NCBI GenBank assembly: GCA_031761405.1 | Contig: JASEVX010000013.1 | Location: 54,675,136 to 54,739,135 of the forward strand | Source: Serripes groenlandicus | Taxonomy: Eukaryota; Mollusca; Bivalvia; Cardiida; Cardiidae | Reading direction: 5' to 3' | Length of the DNA: 64,000 bases | Shown here: positions 36,129 to 48,652 of the stretch, piece after piece | Position numbering within the stretch: the first letter of the stretch is position 1 | How the letters are laid out: each line of letters starts with the position of its first letter | Notes under the pieces: model-generated | What the model saw: the letters and a program-made list of their open reading frames with translations, nothing else | What the model was told of the DNA's origin: nothing | Databases searched by the model: none | Made by a program: the position numbers and the translations under genes

Positions 36129-36520
36129 ATTCCTTCAGAATTTAGAAAACCTTGGGATTACGCTTTTTAGCCATTCTTTTTAAAATCCAGTCCCTGAAAC
36201 TTTAATCGAAATATTCATTTCAATCAAACCTCTTGTCAAATTCAAACTGCATCACGTATGGCCAATTTGAAAAAATACCTTGTGAACACATGTATTTTCC
36301 AATGTTCATTGCTATCATGTTTCAGTCAAATCTTGTTAGAGTGACAAAAACTAGTTAACTAGGTTCAATTTTAGAAATCCTTATGAATACTCTAGATACC
36401 AGATTTCTCATCGGATTATCAGGAAATCTTCTATAATGTTGATGTGCACCTGCTCACAAATGGCTATCATCTTTGTGTTCTTGTTTTTTTTATCATCGAC
36501 GGCGATTTTGATTAAAAAAA
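36129..36520. other. No gene seen
   Basis: Intron sequence without a recognised element. Confidence 0.4.
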
Positions 36521-36524
36521 GAGG

Positions 36525-37663
36525 GCCATGAGGCCCTGGAATCGCTCACCCGAGAATGGGCTAGTATTTAATACTTAACTCTTTCAGCACCAATGGCAAT
36601 ATCATCAAGAAAAAGATTCTGACCAGATTTCAAGAAAATGCAATCTCTATAGTGTTATCTAGATTGTTCTACAATTTGGCCTAGTGACTTTGTTGTTGAC
36701 CATACCTGACCCATATTCGAACTTACCCTAAATATCATCAAGACAATTATACTTATATAATTATAACTTGGCCTATATATCACTAAGACAAACACTCTGA
36801 CAAAGTTTCAACATGCTCAAGCCAAAAATGTGGCTTCCAGAGTATAATTAACAAGATTTTCCTTAAATCTGGCGTAGTCACCTAGTTTTTAACAGGACAT
36901 GACCCATATTCGAACTTGGTCTAGATATTCTCAGGACAAACTTTCTGATAAAATTTCAACATGCTCAAACTTAAAATGCGGCTTCAAGAGTGTTAACAAT
37001 ATTTTCCTTAAATTTGACCTAGTTACCTAGTTTTTGACCCGACATAACCTATATTAGAACTTGACCTAGATATCATTTAGACAAACATTCTGAAAATATT
37101 TCAAGCTGCCGAAGCAAAAAATGCCGCATCCAGAGTGTTAACAAGATTTTTCCATAAATTTGGCCTGTTGACCTAGTCTTTGCCTCGGCATAACCAATAT
37201 TCAAACTTGGCATAGATATTATAAAGATAAACATTCTGACCAAATTTAAAGTTACTTAAGCAAAAAATGCGGCTTCTACAGTGTTAACAAAATTTCCCTT
37301 CAATTTGGCCTAGTGACCTAGTCAAATATTGAGGCCGACATGACCTATATTCGAACTTGACCTAGATATCACTAAGACAAACATTCTGACATAGTTTCAA
37401 GATGATCAAGCCAAAAATGCGGCTTGAAGAGCGTTAACAAGATTTTCATTTAATTTGATCTAGTGACCTAGATTGTGACCCCAAATGACCCAGTTTCGAA
37501 CTTGGCCTAGATTTGATGAAGATGAATGTTCTGATAAACTTTCATGATGATTAGATGCAAAATGTTGCCTCTAGAATGTTAAAAAGCAAATGTTGACGAC
37601 GAACGACGGACAAAAGGCGATCACAATAACTCACCTTGAGCACTTCGTGCTCTGGTGAGCTAA
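36525..37663 (+). mobile_element. 145-bp tandem-core element, both hairpin ends present
   Basis: Left: agagggccatgaggccctgg, then atcgctcaccc. About seven 145-bp units follow. Right: aactcaccttgagcacttcg, then tgctctggtgagctaa. No ORF. Confidence 0.8.
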
Positions 37664-37873
37664 TAATGTTAATGTTAATTGAAGAATAATTTGAAATTTA
37701 AATAAATGAAGTTGATGAATATGACCTAATATTTATAATTACATACATAATTGAATATACTTTATATCTGAACAGATTTGTTGTATTTTGCAAAACAATA
37801 GAGAAAATGTTTGCATTCAGAAATACATTAACTCACAATAACTATTCTGAAAAAGTTTCAACAGGCCCAAGTA

Positions 37874-38068
37874 AAACAAGAGCACCTCATACAGCACAGA
37901 CGCTCGACTGATAGAAAACAGAAAAAAAGTTGAGCTGAACAAAAAACCTTAACCGGATGACCACGCCACCGCTACAGAAAAAAGCTGAGCTGAACAAAAA
38001 ACCTTAACCGGACGACCATGCCGCCGCTGACGACGACGCCAGGGTCATGACAATAGCTCTGTTTCTTT
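37874..38068 (+). mobile_element. Short hairpin-ended element (about 190 bp)
   Basis: Left caagagcacctcatacagca; right ctttcaaaagtcgagctaa. A 55-bp module (aaaagctgagctgaacaaaa) is duplicated inside. Confidence 0.55.
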
Positions 38069-38069
38069 C

Positions 38070-39682
38070 AAAAGTCGAGCTAATAAAATGTGATCTGTAA
38101 AATGTTAACAAAAGTTTGCTCAAATACGGCCTATTGACCTTGATTTTGACCCATATTTAGAAAAAGTCTAAATGTATCAAGGCAACATTTTTTTACAATT
38201 TGGCCTAGTGACCCAGTTGTTGATCAAACATGACCCTTATTCGAACTTAGCCTATATATCATCAAGACAAACATTCTGACAGTTTCAACATGCTCAAGTA
38301 ACAAAATGCAGCTAACAAAGTGTTAATAAGATTTTCCTTTAATTTGGCCTAGTGCCCTAGTTGTTGACCCAACATGACCCATATTCGAATGTGGCCTAGA
38401 TATCACACAGACAAAACTTGTTGTAGTCTCTATAGTGTTAACTAGAACTATCACTGAATGTGATTAATACCCCCGAACGCCGCCCTGATAGGAAAAGTTG
38501 TGAAATATTTAGAAACCGCACCTTAAAAGGACAATGTTATGGATCGGGTTATTCTTGTTTTGTTCATTTTTGGATATGTAAATTAGAGTTATGGTTCTTG
38601 TACACTGCACTTCCTCTGATTATGCTCTACCGTTGTATGTAGTTTTATTAGATTCCATCTGTTAGTTATTAAATAATTCTCCGGACAAGAAAAAGTAACA
38701 AAGGGCAATTAATCTGTATTTAGGTAAATAAGAGTTATGGTTCTTGTACACTGCACTTCCTCTCATTATGCTCTACCATTGTATGCAGTTTTATTAGATT
38801 CCACCAGTTAGTTATTAAGTAATTCTCTGGACAAGAAAAAGTAAAAAAGGGCAATAACTCTGTATTTAGATAAAATAGAGTTATGGTTCCTGTACACCGC
38901 ACTTCCTCTCAATGTGTTGTATCATCCTATGAAGTTTTAATAAATTCCAACAATTTGTTTTAAAGTTATGCTCCGGACAAGACTCTACGAATAAGAAAAA
39001 GTAACAAAGGGCAATAACTCTGTAATTATGTAAATTAGAGTTATGGTTCTTGTATACTGCACTTCCTTTCATTATGCTCTACCATTGTATGTAGTTTTAT
39101 TAGATTCCATCTGTTAGTTATTAAGTAATTCTCCGGACAAGAAAAAGTAACAAAGGGCAATAACTCTGTATTTTCCTCTCAATGTGTTGTATCATCCTAT
39201 GAAGTTTTATTAAATTCCAACAATTAGTTTTAAAGTTATGCTCCGGACAAGGAAAATCGCAACGGACCAACCGACCGACCGACCGACCGACCAACCACAG
39301 GGTGACTCCAATATACCCCCTCTAAACTTCGTTTATCGGGGGTATAACAAGATTTTTCTACAATTTGGCTTAGTGACCTAGCTTTTGACCAGACCTGACC
39401 CTCTTTCTAACTTAGCCTAGATATCATCCAGGCAAATATTCTGTCAAAGTTTAATCATGCTCAATCCAAAAAGGCTGCTATCAGATTGTTAACAAGATTT
39501 TCCTTTAATTTGGCCTAAAAATCAGCAAGATAGAAAAACTGAATAAGTTTCATTTAGATTGAATGAATGAAAATAGTGGCCTCAAGTTGGTAAGCAAATT
39601 GTTGACGACGAACGAACAAAGAACAAAAGGCAATTACGAAAACTCACCTTGAGCACTTTGTGCTCTCATGAGCTAACAAGGG
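38070..39682 (+). mobile_element. 145-bp-core element carrying a nested element
   Basis: Units at 38090-38441 and 39346-39640 belong to one host (gtgttaa | caagattttt). The right end is ctcaccttgagcactttgtg, then ctctcatgagctaa. Confidence 0.72.
38442..39345 (+). mobile_element. Nested 146-bp-core element flanked by AA
   Basis: Begins ctagaactatcactgaatgt and ends tatcgggggtat, with AA on both sides. The core has four to five units containing gggcaataactctgtattta and cttcctctcattatgctcta. The right end has a gacc tetranucleotide run and a tatacccc/ggggtata hairpin. Confidence 0.75.
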
Positions 39683-40325
39683 GCATAACTCTACTAATAT
39701 GGTTGACAGAGTTTTGTGACTTGCTGCAGATGTTTTTATTGTCATTAGAAACAAATATGCCAAAGTTGAAGCAAATATGATTGATGGTATAGAAGATATC
39801 AGTATTTGTAAACAAGAGGTCCATGATGGCCCTAGATTGCTCACCTGAATTATGCAATGTGATTTCTAATGCAAAACATATCAAGACAATTATTCTGACA
39901 AAGAGTCAAATGAAACCTCCAGAGGTTTTTCCTTCATTTAGCTAAAGTGACCTATTTTTTTTTTTTACCTGATATGACCCATATTCGAACATGGACTAGA
40001 TATCATCAAGACAAACATTCTGACAAAGTTTCAGCTTGCTCAAAGTAAAAATGCAGCCTCCAGAGTTTTAACATTATTTTCCTTCAATTTGGCCTAGTGA
40101 CCTAGTTTCAACCCCAATATGACCCATATTCGATCTTCGACTAGATATCAATAAGACAAACATTCTGACAACATTTCAAACATGCGGCATCTAGAGTGTT
40201 TACAAGATTTTCCTTCAATATATGATCTATTTTCGTACTTGACCAGACTTGACCTAGATATCATTAAGATAAACATTCTGCCCAAATTGTAAGCTGCTGA
40301 AGCAAAATATGCGGCTTCTACAGTT

Positions 40326-40539
40326 TTAACCCTGTCCCACATACAATAAATCTGCAGCAGACAACTTTGAAAACATAGTGACAAAATCCTAAAAATCTCC
40401 ATAAAAGAAATAAATTTGAAAACATTGTGGCCAAAGGAGAAACTGCTCATAATGAGCAATTTCCCCGTTGGCCACAATATTATCAAAAGTTGTCTGTCAC
40501 TATTGCGTCAAAATGCGTCTGCAGGTGGGAAAGGGTTAA
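40326..40539. mobile_element. TTAA-MITE, intact reference copy
   Basis: TTAA at 40326-40329 and 40536-40539. Ends are CCCTGTCCCACATACA and TGCAGGTGGGAAAGGG in mirror. The core palindrome is actgctcataatgagcaatt. The host 145-bp unit is continuous across one TTAA (tctacagttTTAAcaag), so the target duplication is clear. Confidence 0.86.
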
Positions 40540-40640
40540 CAAGATTTCCCTTCAATTTGGCCTAGTTACCTCGTTTTTAAACAGACATGACCTACATATC
40601 ATCAAGACAAACATTCTGAGTTTTAACATGCTCAAGTTAA

Positions 40641-41750
40641 CAAGAGGGCCAAGATGGCCCTAAATCAATCACCTAATTGAACATTCTTGTGATGTTTTGT
40701 GGAAATTGGTCTATTGGATTGGTAGGAGTTGGTTGTCATTTGTAGCTAAAAGTTAAATTTACCCTTTTTGTGATGACGCCTGGTTGATATGATTGTGTAA
40801 CCAATCAAAAACGGCTTAAACAAATTAAATAGAGGATCATTACAATAAGATTCGTATTTTTTTTTTTTAAATCAGACAAACACTTTCATAAAAATGGAAT
40901 TTTCAAATTTTGTCATTTTGCCCCTTTTCTGATGCCGCCTGACTGCCATGTTTTTCGACCAATCAGTATGGCTTGAACAATTTTAATAGAGGGTCACCCA
41001 AGGAACATTTCTACCAAATTATATTTGAATCTGACAGGCAGATTCGGAGGAGAAGATTTTTAAAGTTTGGACATTTTGTCCCCTTTCTGATGCCGCAGCA
41101 ACCAAAGTTCTCATTGGAATTTTAATCTTTGAACAATTTTGAAAGAGGACCACCAAAGTAACATTCCTGTGATGTTTTGTGGAAATTGGTCTATTGGAAT
41201 GGTAGGAGTTGGTTGTCATTTGTAGCTAAAAGTTCAATTTACCCCTTTTGGGATGACGCCTGGTTGCTATGATTGTGTAACCAATCAAAACGGCTTGAAC
41301 AAATTAAACAGAGGATCATTACAGTAAGATTCGTATTATATTTTCTTAAAATCAGACGAGCACTTTCATAAAAATGGAATTTTCAAATTTTGTCATTTTG
41401 CCCCTTTTCTGATGCCGCCTGACTGCCATGTTTTGCGACCAATCAGTATGGCTTGAACAATTTTTATAGACGGTCACCCAAGGAACATTTCTACCAAATT
41501 TAAAGTTTTTTTTTTAAAGTTTGGACATTTTGTCCCCTTCCTGATGCCGCAGCAACCAAAGTTCTCAATGGAATTTAAATCTTTGAATTACTTTGAAAGA
41601 GGCCAACCAGAGGAACAGTACTGTGATGTTTCACGGAAATTGTCCTTGGAGTTTGGGAGATGATGTTTAAAGCTAAAAGTTAACGCTGGACGGACGACAG
41701 ACAAAAAGTGATCAGAATAGCTCACCTTGAGCCTTCGGCTCAGGTGATCT
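40641..41750 (+). mobile_element. Nested element with 480-bp internal duplication, flanked by AA
   Basis: Left caagagggccaagatggccc. The right hairpin is ctcaccttgagccttcggct, then caggtgatct. Two 480-bp copies (tgatgttttgtggaaattgg at about 40691 and 41171). Host sequence ctcaagttaa | aaatgcagcc is restored when it is removed. Confidence 0.8.
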
Positions 41751-42329
41751 AAAAATGCAGCCTCCAGATTGTTAACAAGATTTCCCTTCAATTTAGCCTA
41801 ATGACCTAGTTTCTGACCCAATATTACCCATATCCGAACTTGATTTAGATATAATTAAAACAAATATACTGACAAAATTTCAAACTGCTGAAGGAAAAGA
41901 TTGCGGGCTATAGTGTTAACGAGATTTTCTTCAATTTGACCTAGTGACCTAGTTTTTAAATCGACATGACCCATATTCAAACTTGACCTAGATATCAAAA
42001 AGACAAATATTCAGATGGAGTTTCAACATGCTCGAGTTAAAAAAACGGCCTCAAGAGTGTTAACAAGATTTTCCTTTAATTTGACAAAGTGACCAAGTTT
42101 TTGATCTCATATGGCCTAGTTTGGAACTTGTCCATGATTTGATGGAGATGAATGTTCTGATAAAACTTTCATGAAGATGGGATGCAAAATGTAGCTTGTA
42201 GAGTGTTAAAAAGGCAATCGGTGACGTTGGACGACGAAAGGACACCGGACAAAATGTGATCACAATAGCTCATCTTGAGCACTGCGTGCACAGGTGAGCT
42301 AAACACTTTAACCAACACAGATGCTGTCA

Positions 42330-42714
42330 CAAGTGCAATAGCCTCCTTATTAAAAGGCAGTCTCCAGAGTGTTGAAAAGATTGTTCATAAGTTTGGCATA
42401 GTGATCTATTTTTTTACCCAATATGACCCATATTCGAACTTGACCTAGCTATCATTAAGACAAACATTCTAACAAAATTCCTCTAGAGTGTTAACGAGAT
42501 TTTCCTTCAATTTGACCTAGTGACCTAGTTGTTGACCTGATAATTTCGAACTTGTCAAAGATTTGATTGAGATAAATGTTCTAATAAACTTTCATTAATA
42601 TAGGATGCAAAATGTAGCCTGTAGAGTGTTAACAAGGCAATTATTGACGATGCACAACAGACAAAATTTGATCAAAATAGCTCACCTCGAGCACTTTGTG
42701 CTTAGGTGAGCTAA
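42330..42714 (+). mobile_element. 145-bp-core element, shortened
   Basis: Two to three units and a right hairpin agctcacctcgagcactttg, then tgcttaggtgagctaa. Confidence 0.65.
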
Positions 42715-42849
42715 CACTAATGAGTTCTGGGTCTATATCATATATATTAATCAGGCCTTGGAATTCCTCAATAGATTCTACCGCATTGTTATTCTGCATT
42801 TGAATCGTCCGTTTTGGAGTATGTTTTTTTGTTGAAATATATCAAATAC

Positions 42850-43225
42850 AAGAGGCCCATGAGGGCCTAATATGCTCTACTGGCATTGATCTGGCTCGTT
42901 TTAAAAGGAACCAATATGTCATCAATATTCAAATACCATCTAAGTTTGGTGAAGATCAGATAGTAAATGGAAGCTCTATTGTGTTCACAAACTGTATTAT
43001 AGCAATTTTGACAATTTCAAGGGCCATAATCCAGCCATGCATGGGTAGATCTGGCCGTTTTTTAGAAATGAACCAAACTCTCATGGATATCTAACTACTG
43101 TATAAGTTTGATTGAGATACAATCAAAAGTGAAGACTGTATCGTGTTAACAAGAAATTGTTTATGGACGGACGACGGACGAATCGCCACGACATAAGCCC
43201 TTCTGGCCTTTGGCCAGTAGAGCTA
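42850..43225 (+). mobile_element. Hairpin-ended element (GGCCAGTAGAGCTAA end)
   Basis: Left caagaggcccatgagggcct; right acataagcccttctggcctt, then tggccagtagagctaa. Two related units (agggccataatccag; ctactgtataagtttgattg). The next element begins immediately (caagagctgtaggaggac), so elements sit end to end. Confidence 0.65.
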
Positions 43226-45130
43226 ACAAGAGCTGTAGGAGGACAGCACGCTCAACTTTTTTGTGCTTGCCAATAAAACAAAACATTGTTGGGTGGTACA
43301 GAAAACATAACCATGTTATTTATAAGCAAAGTACTTTATAAGTCGAAAAAAGGGTCATAATTCTTACATAAACCTTTACTAAATTAAGCACTCTTCGCTG
43401 TTGTTGGAGGTAATGATGGTAACAAGATGTTTGTAAGTGTTTAAGTTTTATCTGTAATTGTTTTAAAAAAAAAATGATTTGGTATGAATAATTTAACCGT
43501 AATTCTAAATAAAACAAGAGCGCCAAATGTCACATAATACGCCCGTCCTGTTTTTTTTTGACCAAGTATAGTGATAATTGGTTGTACATCAGCCAAACTT
43601 AGAGAGCGGACACTGCTGGTACAGTTTTGGCCATTTCGAGGGACATAGTTGTGTAGTGACTAAGATAACGTTGTAAGTTATCTAACCTGATCAAGATATT
43701 CTGCCCATCAACAAATTGTCTAAATTTGGTGATGATCTGATAAAGGCTTCACAAGTTATTTAGCTGACAAGACCAATTTTAGATAATTTCTATAATTAAA
43801 GGGCAATAACTCTCTATCGACTAGAGCAATATGGCTAGTTATCAAACTTGTCTGAGATATTACGCCAATACACAATCTGATTAAATTTGGTGATGATTGG
43901 ACAAAGGCTCCTAAAGTTATTGAGCTGACAAGACCAATCTTAGGTAATTTATATAATTAAAGAGCGATAATTCTCGATTGATTAAAGCGATAAGGCTAGT
44001 TATCAAACTTGTCCGAGATAATATGCCAGTACACATTCTGACCAAATATGGTGATGATTAAATAAAGGCTTCTAAAGTTATTGAGCTGACAAGACCAATT
44101 TTAGGTAATTTCTATAAATAAAGAGCGATAAATCTCAATTGACAAAAGCGATATGGCTAGTTATCGAACTTGTCCCAAGATATTATACCAATACACATTC
44201 TGATAAATTTGGTGATGATTGGACAAAGGCTTCTCAAGTTATTCAGCTGACATGACCAATTTTGGGTAATTTCTATAATTAAAGGGCGATGATTGGACAA
44301 AGGCTTCCAAAGTTATTGAGCTGACAACATACTGGACGCCGCCCGCCCGCATGTACGCCGCAGGTAAATCTATAATACGATCCGTTTTTATCAAAACGGG
44401 TGTATAAAAAGGGTCATAATTCTTAAAATAAACTTGACAGAGTTAATCAGTTATGTACTCTTGTCTGTTGATGGAGGTAATGATGATTAATAATTATTTA
44501 AAGTGTATAAGCTATATTTCTAATGGTTTTTAAAAAAAGTGGGGTGGTACGAAAAACTTGACCAAAATTTTAAGTCGAAAAAGGGCCATAATTCTTACAA
44601 AAACATAGACAGAGCTATGCACTCTTGTCTGTTGCTGTAGGTAATGATGGTGAAACAGTGTTGTAAGTTTCAAAGCAGTATCTGTAATGGTTTTGACAAA
44701 AAAGTGAATTGGTACAAAAAAAATATACCCAAATTCTAAGTCAAAAATAGGCCATTATTCTTACAAAAACATTGACAGAGTTATGTAATCTTGTCTGTTG
44801 ATGGAAGTAATGAAGGTAATTAAGTGTTTTAAGTATCAAAGGAATATTTGTAATAGTATTGAAAAAAAGTGAATTGGTACAAAGAACTTTTAAAACCAAA
44901 ATTCTAAGTCGAAATAGGACCATTATTCTTACAAAAACCTTAACAGAGTTATGTACTCTTGTCTGTTGATGGAGGTAATGATGGTTAATAAGTTTTGTAA
45001 GTTTGAAAGCAATATCTGTAATCGTTTTGACAAAAAAGTGAATTAGTACAAACAGTTTAACCAAGGTGTGACACCAACGCCGACGCAGAGGCGAGTAGTT
45101 AAGCTAGCCTTTTCTTCGAAAAGTTGAGCT
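43226..45130 (+). mobile_element. 165-bp-core element interrupted by a 163-bp GGCTAGTTATC element
   Basis: Host left end caagagctgtaggaggacag. Host units (cataattcttacaaaaacct, ctcttgtctgttgatggagg) lie at 43280-43510 and 44400-45070. The host end is cttttcttcgaaaagttgag, then ctaa. The insert, about 43517-44395, begins caagagcgccaaatgtcac. It has four to five units with ggctagttatcaaacttgtc and ends in a hairpin gttttta..aaaacgggtgtat. Confidence 0.65.
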
Positions 45131-45467
45131 AAAAATATATACATGAAGACTTACTCGAAGGTCTGTTAACTGTTATAACTTTAAAGCATTATTTTTTAAA
45201 AAAATAATGAACTGTATAAGTAACTAGTAAGACAAAAAAGAATATTTTTTTTAACTTAAATATAGGTCACGGGACGTTACATTTTCTACATTTACGTTTC
45301 AAGACATTTGCGTACCATTTTGGCCACATTTAATAACAATTTGTTATACGATCAGATTATCTTCCTTGTAGTTTGAAAATTTATGTTGACGATAAAGAAC
45401 AACTTGTAATATACATAATTGGTATGATGCTTTATTTTCAAAGCTGCAACAAACCAGACAACAACAC

Positions 45468-45995
45468 GAAACAAGAGCTGTCATGAGACAGCGCGCTAGA
45501 CTTATTAATGCTTGATAATAAAATAAAACTTTTTGCAGTAATAGACAAAACAAAAATCCTTGACAGAGTAACCTTCTGTTGTCTTTTGTCTACAGTTGGA
45601 GTCATGATGGTAAATAAGTATTTCAAGTTTCACAGCAATATCCTAAAGGGTAAAGTCAATTTTACCCCAGCAATATCCTAAAGGGTAAAGTCAATTTTAC
45701 CCAGATTCAATGTATTGAAAACGGACCATAATTCTACCAAAAAAACTTCATAGAGCTATGTACTCTTGTCTGTTGATGGGGGAAATGATGGTGAATAAGT
45801 GTTTCAAGTTTCAAAGCAATATCTCTAATGGTTTTGAAAAAATATGGTGTGGTACGAAACACTTAACCAAAATTCGAAGTCGAAAAAGGGCCATTAATTC
45901 TTACAAAAACCTTGACAGAGTTATCAACTCTTGTCTGTTGACGGAGGAAATGATTGTGAACAAGTATTGAAAGTTTGAAGGCAAAATCTGTAAAG
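45468..45995 (+). mobile_element. 165-bp-core element, 3' truncated
   Basis: Left hairpin caagagctgtcatgagacag. Three units; a 38-bp piece (cagcaatatcctaaagggta...) is duplicated at 45640-45700. Abuts the next element at about 46005. Confidence 0.6.
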
Positions 45996-46002
45996 GTTTT
46001 GA

Positions 46003-46430
46003 AAACAAGAGGGCCATGATGGCGCTAGATCGCTCACCTGAACTAGTTTTTTGTCATTAAATCAATTTAAACTTATTTATTTTACATTGATTGCGAAACA
46101 AGCTTTAAGCTTATATTTATCACGCTCAATATCTGCTGCCTGGATACTTAAACAGTACTCGCACCGTTTGTGTGGGAAAATCCCAAAGGCAGAACCGGCT
46201 CATCACGGGATTCAAACCCGGGACCTTTGGTACAAGAAATAGGTCGACGCTCTACCTCTGTACCACTGGTCATGACCTGATGCAGTTTCTATTTAAATTA
46301 TTATTGGAGAGAGTTTCCAGTGGAGATCGTAAGAAAAACAGTATTGAATAGGATGAAAGGTAAAGGTGTTAGACATCACAACCTGAGTATACTGCAAACA
46401 AGAGGCCCAAGAGGGCCAGTACCGCTCCAC
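46003..46430. mobile_element. Hairpin left ends plus a family D SINE
   Basis: agagggccatgatggcgcta at 46009 is a left end. The SINE at about 46050-46275 has a minus-strand B box (gggattcaaacccgggacc). A second left end, agaggcccaagagggccagt, lies at 46401. Confidence 0.6.
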
Positions 46431-46594
46431 TGCCATTAGACAAACATTCAAACAGCCCCCCCTCCCCTGGTGGCCATGCATTTTTACCAATCACCATGGC
46501 TTGAAGGAATCTCGTATAGTATCACCCAATGAACATTTCTGCAATTTATTTAATGCCTATCGATGGATTATAGAGATATCTCAGTGAAATAGAA

Positions 46595-46690
46595 ACTGGT
46601 AATCCACTTTTTCAAACAGTGAAATTACCATTTTCAAACAGTGAAATTACCACTTTTCAAGCAGTGAAATTACCATTTTTTGCCGGAACT
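46595..46690. repeat. Short tandem motif CAGTGAAATTACCA
   Basis: Three copies of caaacagtgaaattaccatt at about 22-30-bp spacing, with a related mirrored motif (gtgaaaccagtgagattatg) near 46805. Confidence 0.6.
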
Positions 46691-47983
46691 ACTTTCTTTC
46701 ATGATTTATATTTGTTTAATTATGGAGTTTACATATATTTTCTTTCATGCCCACTGATGAATTATAGAAATTTCTCATAAAATAATAATCCTATAATTTC
46801 ACTTGTGAAACCAGTGAGATTATGACTTTTTAATTGACGGAACAACATTTTTTCTCCATGTTGTTGACAGAATTTATGAAAAAAATGAGTCTCAAAACGA
46901 GTGGAAATTAATTTGTCGACACAATAAAGATGGTCTGTGCATCTAAATATGTGATAACACATTGAATATGCCCCATAAGGCCTACATTTAATGACGTGAA
47001 TCAACACAAGTCACTGTTTATATGTAAACGATAGTTGTAGCAGGAACGTATATAAGATATCTTATCTACGTTCCGGGTGGTAGTGATTTTAAAATCGTAT
47101 TGTGTCACTGGTATTAGAATAAGTATGTCATATCTAAAAGAGTTACACATAATACAACAAGGGAAACAAGATATGATTGAAAGTACGTAGATTGGCAAGC
47201 TTTACTTCCCTTTACCAGTGACGTCATTCAATGAATACACACATTGACATATTCTTCTACATGTATGCAAGAACCTGTACCTTACTGTAGATCAATTGTT
47301 GCTTAGATCATAGTATATGCAATATAGTTCCGTAGCTCGAATGGTTTTGATATTAATTACTATTGTGGATAGTTGTACTTAGATGGCTATAATGAGGAGT
47401 GTTTCAATAAGGTTTACACGGGATAACACGGGAATGAAGCTAGATTTTCATATTTATACATCGTCCTATTTGCGTTTATATGTTTGCAGGCATAGTATAG
47501 ACATATAACGGGTAACAGGCATCGAATAAATCAGATGTATCGTGATCGTAAGAATAGAGCTTTAGAGTAGGCATATTCCTATGATATATGAATAATGAAC
47601 GTCGCTTGTTTTCATTATCAATAAAGATCTAGCCATCTTGGTCGATCGAGTCGACCCGTTTTGACTTGGGTTTTTTACTTCGCCGATAAGCGATATAAAA
47701 CATAATTTCCTTCGCAAAAGACTTCCATCCAAGAAATCTACGTGATTATTTGACAATTGAAATAATTAATATCCTTTACATTTAAAAGAAATGGTTAAAA
47801 TAGACACTTTATTTTTTTAGCGAGACCTGCTTAACAATTTCAATGGCCGCCGCATTGTTTTTAATTCTGCACCTGGAGATTACTACGCTAGTGTAAATCG
47901 GTTTGGGGCTCTCAACGGGGAATGCATTACCAAGTCATCGACTTTTTACACCTCCGTACTTTCAAAAATCTTTATTTGAAGCA
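46691..47983. other. No gene seen; intron sequence
   Basis: AT-rich without recognised repeats, among the few non-repetitive stretches of the large intron. Confidence 0.45.
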
Positions 47984-48168
47984 TAAAATAAATAGAATAA
48001 TTATTTGTTTCAGTGTATTATCGAAATTTCTTTCATCTCGTGAAAAGCAAAGGGTTATATTTTCACTCGTGGCTATGCCACTCTTGAAAATATCACCTTT
48101 GCTTTTCACTCGATGAAAGAAATTTCGATAATACACTGAAACAAACAATTATCCTCTATATTATTTTA
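47984..48168. mobile_element. Foldback element (about 185 bp)
   Basis: Two arms of about 80 bp in near-perfect inversion: cagtgtattatcgaaatttc ... and gaaatttcgataatacactg, with a short centre (ctcgtggctatgccactc). No coding capacity. Confidence 0.8.
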
Positions 48169-48171
48169 AAA

Positions 48172-48410
48172 TCGGCCAAGTAATTATGGAGGAAAAGATT
48201 ATTAAAGTTTTCACTATAGCCATATATATACGGCAAAACAGACCTGACCCCATGTTAGCCATGTTTTTCAACCAATCAATATGACTTGAAGGAATCTGAT
48301 AGAAGGTCACACAAGAAACATTTCTACAAAATTATTTGAAAATCGGCCCGACACTTTCGGAGGAGAAGATTTTTTAAGTTTTCACTATAGCCATATAAGG
48401 CAATATTATA
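48172..48410. repeat. 163-bp family fragment near the coiled-coil exon
   Basis: One and a half units (ttcggaggagaagatttttt, agttttcactatagccatat). Confidence 0.7.
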
Positions 48411-48652
48411 AATATTACATTTTATAAAAGGATAATGTGCTTATTATTCAGGCAAGACATACAATGAGATATATCACCCCAAAACGGATCTTAAGAGATC
48501 AAATTATATACTTATTTTGACGATTGTAGGTCTTGATTATTCTCCAAAAATTTCAAGGATGCCCGTGCGACCCAGGATGCTGAGGTGCGGGCTGATTAGG
48601 ATGTCACAAAGTCTAGAGAGTCAGTTAAATGTAAAATAAGATAATAGCTTAC

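Larger units (their letters stand above)
39810..42298 (+). mobile_element. 145-bp-core element carrying a MITE and a nested element
   Basis: Left hairpin agaggtccatgatggcccta. Units occur at 39880-40325, 40540-40638 and 41753-42240. The right hairpin is gctcatcttgagcactgcgt, then gcacaggtgagctaa. The interruptions are the TTAA-MITE and the 480-bp-core element. Confidence 0.72.
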
